Source: Triglochin maritima (Eukaryota; Streptophyta; Magnoliopsida; Alismatales; Juncaginaceae). From it: DNA of 64,000 bases. Where the stretch lies: assembly GCA_963682175.1 (NCBI GenBank), contig OY821777.1, positions 2,869,501-2,933,500 of the forward strand. The letters are read 5' to 3'. Position numbers and translations under genes: made by a program. The notes beneath the pieces are model-generated. The model searched no databases, was not told where the DNA came from, and saw only the letters and a program-made list of their open reading frames with translations. This document shows, in pieces, positions 13,761 through 26,000 of this stretch (the stretch's first letter is position 1; each line of letters opens with the position of its first letter).

Positions 13761-16700
13761 AATAAATTAAAAGAATTTGATTTGGGTTGTATGATGTCGT
13801 TAGCATGTGCACGTCAAGATAAAAACAACACCCGAACAAGACCAACTGTAGAGAGGTGGGTGTGAAATAAGGACTTGGACGTGCCATGTCTGATGCCTCT
13901 CACATTTCAAACCCCACTTTACTTTGAAATCAACTTTTTCTCTCTCACCTCTCTATCTTCTTTCTCTAAATTGACATACGTACGTACTGAGTTTGGTGTG
14001 TGAATCCTAATTGGACAGACACAAGCATCTGTTGATTAATTATCATGGTTGGCATGCAGTGTTGCAGTAGTGGGGGTGCTTCTGATCATAAGGATCAGAC
14101 CCAACAGACTTACAGTTACAGACATCATTGGAACATGGATGGTTGCTTGCATGCATATTTTTTGTGTTTTGTTGTGTTGGTGGTCCATTCTGTTAACTAT
14201 AGCAAATTCAACCTCTAGATAGAGTGGTATATAATTTCCTCACCAAGTTATTAACTAATGTGGGGTCACATTTTATGTTTGCTTTTGCACGTTTGATCGA
14301 GATTATTTTTTTTGTGTTTAATTGTGACAAGATGAGTTGTGGAATCCAGGACCATAGGCTTGCTCTTGATTGACCTTGTATGTAGATGGGCAATAGCAGC
14401 TATATGATCATCTATAATTAATGTGGGTATCTTCTTTGAATCGAGCTCTTGCTCATACAACCTCTAGTTTCCATGTTTAGTTAGGGGGGAGAGTTTTACT
14501 ACTTGTTATTGTACTATGAGACTGCGAAACTTCCGATATTTCGAATGGTTAAACAATTTGGAATATCGTTAGTAAACTGTAACACTTCGAATCGAAAACT
14601 TAGTAGTATTGGACTTTATAATTAAGAAACGTAATTAGCTTGTTACAAAGGACATATGTAATTAATCATCACATGTGTGTGGGGGACAATATATAATACG
14701 AATGTCGCATGATACCTTATTCTTTTGTTCTTTGAAGTTTCTTCTCCTTCACTCATGTATGTAGTATACTTTGGAAAATATATTCCATATCCTTTTCCTT
14801 TTGACTTTATTCCAACTTCTTTGTATTTTAGCTCTTTGGTTTTTGTCTTCATTAGGAAGTCTTGGGGGTCTTTTTGAGATGTAAACGTATAACATGCGGA
14901 AATGGTTAGGATCTAACTAATTAAAGTCATGGATTTCATCACAATCTTCCTTTGCAATCCCAATTAAGAAGTGTTGGCTTATTAAGTAAGTCAAGAAAAG
15001 GTATTGGATCATGTGATCTCACCTAGGAACTGAGAAATTGTTGTGATGTCATTGTTTTTCTCCATATATATTCTACATTATCCAAGTGTCATAATCCTTT
15101 ATGTTTTTGTTCCAAAAAATAATCCTTTCTGCTTTGTTAAATTGCCTCTTATGCGGACTTTTGTGATGGAGGTGGAACTTAAATCTAGAGAAAGTTCCAC
15201 ATTAAAGGGTGACTAAGTTGTCAAGCAATAATTAGAAAAGTGATCCTTCAATCGGATATAATTAATATATATATATTTATATGTAGCACCTTATAATTGA
15301 CCTTTGGCATATAATCATAAAGCTAATAGTTATGATGATTCTTGCGTCAAGAACAAAAGCTTGATTCCCCGTCTCTCTTTGTTAATTTTCTTTGTCCCTA
15401 ATTGTTTGTTTTAGCTAAAATTTATCAAAAGATGTTTGCTTATTCCCTGTGATAGTTCGTCCAAAAAATTACCGATACTCAACTTAAAATACGAGTCTTT
15501 TGGGTTTCAAAGTACACTTGTCATGTATACCATGTGTATATATAAGCAATATTAAGGTATATATTTGTTAGGATAACTACTCAGCGTTGGGGGTGACGAC
15601 AGGTATCCGGTGGTACCGAACAGGAACCAAACATGGGTAAAACAGATATGGGTCGGATCCGATTATGCAATTTAAGAACTGATCCATTTTTGTTCTACCT
15701 ATTGGAATTGGACCCGAAACTAGAGTATTATTATATTAAAAAAATAACCTTAAAACGTTGTTGTAACAAATGAAAAAAAATTACATATAAAAATTGAAAA
15801 ATTTATAGGTTTTGTACCGGAACCGGTTCCAACATTTCGGGTTATGGTACTCATGATCCCACCGGATTTGATTCTGGGTACCCAAATTAGGAACTGACCC
15901 ATATCCGGTTTAATTTTGGGTACTCAAGTAGAATATTGATCCAATTCCAATTGTCCTAGTAGCAAAGTAGAATACATATCTAGTTCCCTACTTAGCCAAC
16001 AATACACAGTACCACTCAATACAAAAAAAAATATTAGTCAAATACGATTTAAAATCATAATAAACAGATGTGTACGTCTACTGGAAGATACCTTCCAATA
16101 ATATCTATCCAACAAAAGAAACACCCCATTAAAAAAATCAGATATTATCGTGGGAAAAATAAGTTAGGAGTCAAGTCCACGTAGGATTGGTGGAAAGGAG
16201 TGGGCCTTGTGGAAGAAGGAGGCATGAGTTAAAGGTGAGCGTTGGGCCCACATGGGCTGCGCAGACTCCGAGGTTGTCAGCCCAATCAACAGAAAGATGA
16301 CCCTACTTTTTGCCTTTTCTTTTCCTCTCCAGTCCGGCCCGGTCCAGTCCAGCCCACTTTTAACTACTCTACTCCCACACTGCTTGGACTGTGGTTGTGA
16401 CCAGTCGCAGGTTTCAGAAGTCACAGAACACAAATCACAAATAAAATGCATCTTTGCAAAAACATGTTGGGAACACATACACATGCATTCTCTCTCTAAG
16501 ATTGATGAGAGAGAGTTTCCGAAGGATCTGAGCTGACTTTGAATTGTTTTGTCTCTGCCTTTCTTTAATATTTGCTTTTTGGTAAAGGAAATTCTCCTGG
16601 TTATCTTTTTTGTCATCCAGATTTTGAATTCTTCTTAAGTTAAGAACAAAAGCATGACTGTTGTGGTTTGGAATTGTAACGTTGTGTTTGTACTAGTTCT

Positions 16701-17817
16701 TATTTAAACCCGTGATACTAGAGAGGTCCAATTTTGAAAATAAAAGTCACAATAACCTACTACTTATTGTTAGTATGCACTTTTAGAAAATTGTCCTTAT
16801 GGTAAATTCATGATCTTGTAATTTTTATGTATTAAACATGTACCTTGGAGAATGTAGCGTTAAAAGATAACTGGTCTAACTACACCTTGACTTACAACAG
16901 AATCCCCTCTAAAATCCTACAACATTTCTTCTGTATTTTTTCTCAACTAACTATATCAAATGCTGAAGTTGGTTAAATAACACTCCAAGATTTTTTTTTA
17001 TACATCACCTTGAGAAAGAAAAATTGTCATGAGTTATTAAGACAAGGGAATACACCCATAGCAAATTCAAACATTAGCATTGGAAACACTTATCTGTAAT
17101 ATGTTGTCCTGAGGCTATCATAGGCTAATAGACTGTGTGGACTATGGAAAACAAATAAGACTATATACCCTATGCATGTTTCCAAACGGGTTAATTCTAT
17201 TTGTTTAAATAACAAACACAATAATTTCAAACTTTCAAAGAAAAATCATGGTAAATTACCACTCTCAAGAGTTAAACGGATCCATATAAGCAATGTTTAA
17301 CCAGTACATCACTGAAAAGGAAAGAAATGTTTTGTTTGATGATTATCATTTTAACCACAGGACATCCATTTCTACCCCAACGTTTTGACCCACAAGAAAG
17401 ACCCGGAAAAGAAAATCAAACACAAACAGGTGGAGAAAATTTTCTCCACCCTAAGTTGATCAACGATAAAGAAGCATGCAGGGTAAGAAAGTTGAAAAAG
17501 CAGTGATTCTGGTAATAAATGTTTTCATGGTAGAGGTTTTTTCTCTTCCTCCACTTTATGCAGGTAAGTTTGTTTCTTTTTCTCCCACTATGATAACTTT
17601 TCTGTTTAACGTTATCGCCATGTTTCGGAAGCTGCCTTTTAACTAACCTTACCAGTAATCATTGTAAATTTCAACTCAGGTTATTGATGTGTTACATTTG
17701 ATTATAATTTAACGATAATCGCATACACTGTTTTAAATGACTACTCTTACTGTTGAAAGTCCCAACCATTTCTGTAGGTTATAATTTTATGTTGCCTAGA
17801 AAAGAAATTGAAGAGAT
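13761..17817. other. Gene-poor spacer with degenerate repeats
   Basis: No convincing gene was found. The part at about 15,590-15,970 contains repeated GGTACC, GGGTACCC and ATCCGG-type phrases in both orientations, typical of decayed hAT-like non-autonomous elements, but I could not define its ends. Short open frames around 16,200-16,600 have no recognisable product. Confidence 0.4.
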
Positions 17818-19136
17818 AAAAGTGTTATGTCCCTAACCCGGTTTAGGAGTTAATGAAGGTTAATTTGGAGTTTTGCATGGGGAAGAGGGGTTGTGCAGTG
17901 GTTTGCTTGGGGAAGGAGAAGAATTGGATGGGTTGGGTTGTCGGGTACTGTAGTCGAGGAGAGGATACTGTTGGGTTTTGGTTTCTTAACCAAAACGTGT
18001 TCTTCTTCTCCCTTGCTTTACCTTCACCCATCTCTCACCATTCCCTCTTTTCTCTTTCGGCCATCAGGAGGTGTGGAGGTTGCTCCAGCGTGAGGCGCGG
18101 AGGTCGGTGTGCGAGGAGGCATGTACTGTTGGCGCGAGTGGAGGTCGTGCGGGGGTTGTGGTCGTGTGGCGACGTCGAGCGAACTCTGGCGTGCTCCGTC
18201 TTCCATTTGAGGTATGACGGTTTATTAGTTTAGTTTTGTTGCTCACCACGATGGTGGGAAGTTGTGGTCGGTCGTGGGAGGTCGGAAACCTCGTCGGCGA
18301 CGAGAAACGGCTTAAAATCCTCGGTAGGCGTGGGGTTGCTGTCGACCAACGGTCGACCGGTGCCTTCGGGCGGTCGACCAGTTTACTGTTTTTGCCCGAC
18401 TTTAACCATCACCGGTCGAACGATGTCATGAGGCGGTCAACCGGTTGTGCGAGTGCTGATGGGTCAGAGGATTACCTGTTTATTTTCGGTGGACCGTTCC
18501 TAGTTTTGGTTCGACCGGAACTTAAGTGAATTTGTTTATATTGCATGTTGTTCGACCGATTATATATATTGTTCGACCGTTATATGACTTAGACTATTAG
18601 GATGACCCTGGTAGTTTTCGGTCGACCGAGACTCCTGAGTTGGTCGACCGATTAGACTTGTATGATTTTGACCAGACTACGGATTTTGACCCCGTATTCG
18701 TTCGATCAGTTTTAGATTGTTGTTCGACCGTTGGGACATAAGTGATGTGCAGAGAGTTCGACCGTTGTAGACTTTTGGTCAACCAAACCTATTGGGAACG
18801 ATCGAACGAATAGACTTTTTCGGTCGACCGTTTGCACGTAAAACTGAATCCCTGATCTTTGTGCTATATCAACTCTGTCCACGGAAACCTGTGTCTTCGC
18901 TTAAAGCCTGAGCCGGGAGGTGACGGCGGGTACATTGCTCGTGGCTGCCCAGGGACCGCCGTGTGGAAGAGTGTGGACACTTGGGTCGTGCCACCTCCGT
19001 TGATGGACAATGGTGTGACGTGTTGTTGCTTAACTCTCTGTAGAGTAGGAGACCTGAGGGATCACAGATTTCAATGCATGTTGATGCATGGCTCGTGGAG
19101 CATGATGACCCTGCAGACAATGGTCTGGACCCGTCC

Positions 19137-19295
19137 GATGTTGTGCCGGACGTATGTTGTACCGCCGGGGTTGTGTCGGCGATGCCGCTGAGGTTTTTGC
19201 CGGTGATGATGTTGCCGACGATGTCCAGCTTGTTGTGTCGTTTGATGTTGTGCCGAACGTATGTTGTACCGTCGATGTTGTGTCGGCGATGCCGC
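19137..19295 (+). repeat. Tandem duplication in gypsy LTR A
   Basis: A roughly 50-bp sequence beginning GATGTTGTGCCG and ending GTCGGCGATGCCG is present at 19,137 and again at 19,243, 106 bp apart, with a few substitutions. Confidence 0.6.
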
Positions 19296-19759
19296 CGATG
19301 TTGTTCCGGCGATGATTCCTCGATCGGGCACCTATCGGGAAATGAATGTTTGGACCGACCAGGCTACAGCTCGGTTGGGGTAGTGTAGACCACAGTGTTA
19401 CCTTGTGCGGAAGCGCAGACACTCCTTACTGATCCCTTGGCTCGAGTAGTCGCATGGGGGTGCGTCATGTACTGTCCGCAAGACCGTATGTGCCTACGGT
19501 AGCTTTCCGAGGTAGACTCATTGTTGTCGTTTGACTGATGTCCTTGTTGGCTCTTTGAGGGTAATTGTTGTTGCCGAGGGACTGAGGTCTTGTTTTACCC
19601 TTGGAGGGGATTTGTTGCATTGCAGATGTTGATATGACATGCTACTAGTATTATAGGTTCATTTACCGTACTGTTGCATTCATATATGCGAGCTTGACAT
19701 ACGAGGTTTCCTAATGGGAAACTCATGCATTGTTGTTGATTCATGTTTCAGGACCGCAG

Positions 19760-21273
19760 TGTTGGATCTCGAGGGTCTCTAATTCTAATCACTTTTATCC
19801 ATAATTACCTACTTGTTTAATCAATCAAGATATGCACAGAGGAATTTAAACAAATACAAGTAAAGCAAATCACAATGGACTCGGGGTTTTTTACAGAGGT
19901 TCGGCCTCCCGCCTACGTCCTCTCTTGCAAGCTACATTCGACACTTCGAGCTCCGCTCGCGTCTTCTCTATCCACTCCTCGTTCTGGGCCGGGAGAGAAC
20001 GTCTTTACAAAACAAGCACTGCGAACACCCTCGCTTGCTTGACCTTCTTCCTCTCACAATCCGAGAGGGAACACTTCAGGCTTTCACCGAAATCCTTTCT
20101 TCTTGAACAACAAATGAGTGGGACACCACTCTCTAAATATTGAGCACACTTTGAGTATGATTTGACTATGATCAAAGGTGTGGATTTTGGGCTTAGAGTG
20201 TGGGATTTGAGAAATTTGAGCTTGAGAGTTTCTCTCTAATGTATTTGGACAAGTAGTAGTGGGAGAGTTGTGTTAAAAAATGTTTTAGAACTCTATTTAT
20301 AAGCATTAGAGATAATATAGCTATTAGGGATGAATTGGGTAAAGATTGTGTAAGATACATAAAACAGAATTCTGCAGGACCCAATTCAGAACAAATTCGG
20401 TCGACCGAATCGGACACGCCGGTTGACCGGGTGTTCAAATACGACTTTGACTTAAGTTCACTTAAGTGAACGGTCGAACAGACTCAGAGGATTGGTCGAC
20501 CGTTCTAGGGTTTCTGGTCTGAGCAAATAGGATCGATCGAACTAGGCAAGTGGTTGGTTCGACTGAATACGTCAAGACACTTCTGGGTTTGGGAAGAATT
20601 GAGTTTCGGTCGACCGGGGTCAAAGGCACGTTCGACTGAATTAGTCCAGAGAGTTCAGGGTGACCAAAAATATGTTTGATCGGTCGACCGCTAGAAAGGT
20701 TGCGGTCGACCGGATGTTTGGTAAGTTTGGCGTTTTGGGAAATCCGACCGTTGTAGAAAAACGACAAATCAAACGGTCATGTGACACGTGTGATCGGTCT
20801 AACAAAAATGTTGAAACGGTCGACCAGTGTTAACACTTAATCCTGTAACAGAATTAACAACCCGATCGGTCGAACGAAGAACTCGTTTCGGTCGACCGAT
20901 TTGGTCGAAACAGTTCAGGTTAGGTTATATGTTTTCCAGTTCTAGTTTGGGTGATCTATTGAAGTTCAAAGGTTATGAAATTTCGTGTGTGACTTCTCTA
21001 AGGAACCTAGTGTGTGTTTAAGTTGATTTTAGCTCAAGTATGCTCAATTTACACAAGTTCCTAAGACTCAAAGAAATACACAATACATGTCTTCAATTTA
21101 GCTTGATTACATGTCTTGACTTGAGTTCTGTTATTCCTTGAGTCTTGATTACCTGTAGAGGTTAGCACAAAACAATATGTATGCAACGCAACATGTGTGC
21201 TACTCTACATGATTACAATTAAGATTAGGTTGATTAAGTCATCAAAACATAGATTAATGCAAAAAAACCAACA
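19760..21273 (-). mobile_element. Solo LTR of the gag-only copia-like family, nested
   Basis: The reverse complement aligns by eye along its length with the 1,465-bp LTRs at 39,215 and 43,040. Shared features are the TTTAATCAATC block, the clustered CGGTCGACCG palindromes at 20,395-20,900 and a reverse-strand TATAAATA box at 20,294-20,301. It begins TGTTGGATCT and ends CCAACA. Flanks are CGCAG and CGCGG, a 4/5 target duplication. It sits inside gypsy LTR A. At 1,514 bp it is more diverged than the complete element. Confidence 0.75.
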
Positions 21274-21537
21274 CGCGGTAGGTTCTGTCGGGTGGTGATA
21301 GCGGGCACACACATTTTGGTACCAGGATCCTCTTCGGACTCTTCGAGGTCTTCATGATTACTTGTATATATCTTTCGTTGTATTGATGTAATCATGTATC
21401 TTGACAAACTTTGTTGTATTGTGGTGCACCGACTGATTATATTTATATGAGTAACATTCCCGTTTGATGACTTTTGTCTTGTGATATCGTTTGTTTAAAT
21501 TTTCAAATTTTCCGCTGTTTCGGAATGTTACAAAAAG

Positions 21538-22940
21538 AGTATAACAAATTTTCAATCTAAACATTTTAAAAGTTCATTTGTGATGTTCACGAAGTTTTTG
21601 TAAATCAATGAACTGATAAGTGATGGACCAAATTGGGCTCTCGATGATTTGTTGCACTGGGTTAGCATGTATAAACATATCATACGAGCATGTTTATCAA
21701 GTATTTGTCAAGCATGTTTATCAAGTATTTGTCAAACTACATACACCCCATCAAATCCCCAAAAATTATTTCAGACTTAGTATTATAAGTTCACAAAATG
21801 ATGCCATATATGTACCCCACGCAGACATTTAACTGAGGGTGAGTCTTGGTTGTAAAGTTTTTTGAAAATCAAATTGAAAAAACACAATTTCCTGATAGTA
21901 AAGAGTGGAACTCTGCAATCTAATTCTAACCTCTTCAAGAGTGGATTCTCAGTACTTTGTACTTGTGTCCGCCTAACTACTGTTTGTGCTGATATCATCA
22001 TGTTTTCAATCTGCATAGGTAACGGCTCCAAGCAGTAGGTCTAGGTGTTTGTTTCAGTTTCATATGCATGTATCAAAGAAAATTAGCAACAGTATAGCAA
22101 AATAAAAATAAAAACAAATCGTACGTTATCACCATTAGCATCGGAAGGTGACGCACGACGTAATCTACTTGCTCTTCTTGGTGCCATGGTTGAAGACCTG
22201 CATTCAAAGACAAGCAATTACAAATCAATTGATAAGTTTCTTTGCAACACACCTACCTGATAGAGTATGACATTATGAAACAAACAAATTATATGCTTAA
22301 CTTTGTTGGTAGTTCTTGACGATTGCAGTTGGCTCAATTAGTTCAATCAGTCTATTTGGTTGTGGTTTATTTTGCGAGAAGACAACTGAGAACCATGTGC
22401 TTGGTTTGGTTGGGTTGCATGAAAAATGCTTCGAAGTCCGGATGTATCTATTTATTTTTAATTTGTTCAAAGTCCGGATATATCTGTTTACGTTTAATTT
22501 AAAAAAAAAATCCGGATATTTTTGTTGCAGTGGTGGTGGGCAACAAACGTGGGCAACTGCTCCTAATCCATGCCAAAAATAAGTCTTAACAACACAAACC
22601 TATCAACGTTGAAATAAGTTTGTGAAATTTAGTTCTTCCACTACGTTAACAAAATATAATCACTTAAATGAATGATAGTTGATATAATTCTATCATAAAG
22701 TGTTGTACATATCTTATGTTTAGGAATGTGTGACTATTGTTTAATACTCCTCTGCACATATGACTGAAATTATTTTCTTCGTACCAACGCATGAGCGATA
22801 TACATTGGAGTAGGATGAGTCCCATAGGTTGACCAATCTGTTCTGATAGCATGTGAAATTTGATTCGTCCACTGTCCCAACAAAATCTAAATACTTAGGT
22901 GCAAAGTTCATCAGATTCGGGTCGTAAATCGAAAATGGCA
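21538..22940. other. Spacer with a possible small minus-strand gene
   Basis: Apart from the weak two-exon candidate described separately, the stretch is AT-rich and has no recognisable coding sequence. Confidence 0.4.
21834..22187 (-). CDS. Possible small two-exon hypothetical gene
   Basis: A possible start at 22,187 gives MAPRRASRLRRASPSDANG, with a GTACG donor after the Asn codon near 22,120. A possible acceptor near 22,015 leads to a second exon reading IENMMISAQTVVRRTQVQ and then a Leu-rich stretch. The basic N-terminus and sensible splice sites are suggestive, but I recognise no family. It may be a decayed gene or transposon piece. The exact 3' end is uncertain. Confidence 0.2.
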
Positions 22941-23097
22941 AGTGTATGAGTCAACATATGTTTGGTCAGAGAGATTCGTTGGAAACTTGGAATTCATGAC
23001 AGATCCCACAGTGCCACAGGTTTCTCAAGCACATATTCATTCACAGCATTGCCACTCTCACCTCACGTCGTCGTCCGCTTCCGATCAACCACCGCCA

Positions 23098-26000
23098 ATG
23101 GTCTCCTCCTCCTCCTCCTCCTCCTCGAACCCCCACCCTCGCCTCCTCCTCCCGTCCTTCCTCCCCCTCGATCTCTGCAAGGTCCCTTTCCTCCCCTTCC
23201 TCTACTCTCAATCGATTCCAGTTGCTTAGGGTTTGATTTTGTGTTGCAGGAGTTGGAGTTCATACACAAGAGCTGCGGCACCGTTGGGTACAAACCCGCC
23301 GTCTTCTCCACCACTCTATCCCACCTCATCGCCACCAACTGCCCTCATCTCCTCCTCCCCTTCGTCCCCATCCGAGGTATGAACAGGAGGCGATTTCGTT
23401 GGGAATTTTGAAAATTATGCTTTTTTGGTGTTTTGTGGTTTTCGGCGGTGACACGATTAAATCAGTGCAAGAGAAATGGTTACTAGTTGTTTTGGTGATA
23501 GAACCTAGGTTTAGAAATGATTTTGGTTGCTCTTATATATGTGACTGAGGTAGGGCTATCTAGTATAGACTGTAAAAATCCACTGATTATCCAATCCAAC
23601 ATCATCGGAGGTCTCTGTTCGATGACTTTTCACTCCACCAATAGCATTGGTAGCGGTTCATCTTCTCGAAGACTTCCACCGGAGTTGTGAGCATTTACTT
23701 TTAACTCCACTTGTGATGGAACCTAGGAGAACTTGGCCGAAAGAGTATTTGGTAAGGAGAGAAACCGATACCATGTCAATCTGTCCCAGTTATCTATATA
23801 ACCGATTGGGATTATCTAGTATTGACCGTAAGTTTGGGAAGGGATTCTATTGAGGAGAGCCTTGTTTGCTTACATTGCGGTTGTCGTCCTCACCATCAAG
23901 TCGGAAAATGCCATTTTTGTTGTGGAGTTAGTTTTAATTTAAGGAGGTTTTGTTGAGGGAACATCTTTATTTATTGTTTACTTTGTGGGTCTGTGCTAGA
24001 ACTGATATTTTTGAGGGACTTCAGAGAAGCTGAAGGAAGTAGTGGAGGAGTTATTTGATTGCCACTACGAGGTTGTTGTCGAGTTCACGGGCCTTGTCAG
24101 GTTTCGTATTGATGTTGTTTTGTGAACCTTTTGTTGCGATGTTGGCATTTTAAATGTTGTGACTGTTGTGAATTGTGGAGGATAGTTGGTGTAGAGGAGC
24201 AAGCATTGGATGGCACAGCGACGATAATCGGCCTTATCTCAAACAACGAGATTTCACAGTATGTATTTGTTGACCTCAACAAACTTGTGTTTTGGTTTGT
24301 AATTTTTTTTATCGGTTGTGTTTTGGTATGTATTAGTTGACTAGATTAATTATTTTTAGAAAATATAATATTATTATGCATGTTGGAATGATCACATGAA
24401 TTGAACTAGTGCACTTTTATGTTGCCTTGATGCCTAATATTGTGTCTCTTGTGATGGTTCATTTCTGCTGTTCCATGATAAAAGGCAGTCTGTTACTTGA
24501 ATGATCATGGAATGGATTTCGAAGGTGGGGTTTTACGCTTCAAAGATGGTGAAACTGCGTGTGTTGTTCCAAAAACTGGGGTAAGTGGTTAACTTTGATT
24601 TCATTTCTCAAGGATGTGAGGACATGGTTTTCTTACAGTGCAATAGTAAGCTCTTGACTGTTTATTTCCTGAATGATTAGGATGTTGTGATATACACAGT
24701 TGACAGTCGCAACATCCACTCAGTCGACGAGGTATGTTTCTTTTATAGAACACATGCTACCACGCATCATGTTTTTGTAAGACATCTATTATAATGGTTG
24801 AATCTTTGTTTTTTCTTAGGTCCATGTTCAAGATATAATTTTTTCTTTCCTAGTCATATCAAAACAGACAGGTTTAATAGATCATTTTTTTCTGGATTTT
24901 GAAATGTTGTACTGCATATTCATTTACCTATATCATGTTAATTTCAAACGTAGGTGTGGTCTTTACATATCTTTAATGAGTTTTTGCTTCCGTACCGATC
25001 AAAATATAGTTAATTGGCGACGTACCCATGGTTCGAAGAAAATTGGTCAGGTACGTATCAAAAACAATGTAATTGACCTCATACCCATCCGATATGGTGG
25101 GCCCACATTCGTTAACGTTTTCCGTAACGTCCTGTGATTTATCAACGAGTTGGTTCCGTACCGATCAAAACATTGTTAATTGGCGAAGTACCCATGATGG
25201 TTTGGAGAAAATTGATTCTGTACGTATCAAAAAACAATATAATTGTTCGTATACCCATCCGTTATGGTGGGACCCACATTCGTCTGACACCGTTTACGTG
25301 TTTCGTGGTGTCCCGTGATTTATCAATCTTTGCCTTCTATCAACACCTTAAAACTCTAATTAGTATCCCGACCCGACACTAATTACAAATTAAAATCCCG
25401 ATCCGATGGTGCACCCAACCTGACCCAAGTTCTCCAACCAAATCCCTAGCCTAATTTCCGACTTAGAGAATCTCGACCTGGTGGTGCACCCAACCCCATA
25501 ATGGAGAATCCAGTTATGGTGCCCGACTGGCCAACCCCATTACTGGATTCTTCAAGTTGGGAAAGAGGACTAGGGATTTGGCGGGAGAATGGAGGTCAGG
25601 TTGGGTGCACCACTGAGTCGGGATTTGAAGTTGTAATTGGGGTCAGGTTGAGTGCAACACCGGATCGAGATTTTAAGTTGTAATTAGGGTTGGGTCGGGA
25701 TACTAATTAGAGTTTTAAGGTGTTGATAAGAGGTAAAAGTTGAAAAATCACGGGATGTCACGAAAAACGTAAACGGTGCCAGACGAATGTGCCCCCATCG
25801 TAACAGATATGTATGAGGTCAATTACATTGTTTTGATACGTACATGACTAATTTTTCCCGAACCATGAGTACGTCGTCAATTAACAATTTTTGATCGGTA
25901 CGGAAGCAAAAAAACTCGTTGATAAATCACGGGACGTTACGGAAAACGTTAACGAATGTGGGTCCCACCGTAATGGGGCCAATTACATTGTTTTTGAGAG

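Larger units (their letters stand above)
17823..21532 (+). mobile_element. Solo Ty3/gypsy-type LTR (A), interrupted
   Basis: The LTR occupies 17,823-19,759 and 21,274-21,532, about 2.2 kb without the insertion. It starts TGTTATGTCC and ends GGAATGTTACA. It is flanked by the 5-bp target duplication AAAAG (17,818-17,822 and 21,533-21,537). Its end (GCTGTTTCGGAATGTTACA) is the same strand-sense as the end of the LTR at 55,740-58,139, which is joined to gypsy pol, and this supports the family call. No internal coding region remains, so it is a solo LTR. It carries several CGGTCGACCG-type palindromes (18,340-18,840) and a tandem duplication at 19,137 and 19,243. Confidence 0.75.

Noticed and set aside
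16164..16616. 150-codon minus-strand open frame
   Set aside because: No family resemblance, no supporting splice or promoter context, and an overlapping open frame on the other strand.
18869..19422. Overlapping open frames in GC-rich DNA near 19 kb
   Set aside because: They fall in a tandemly duplicated part of gypsy LTR A and have no recognisable domain.
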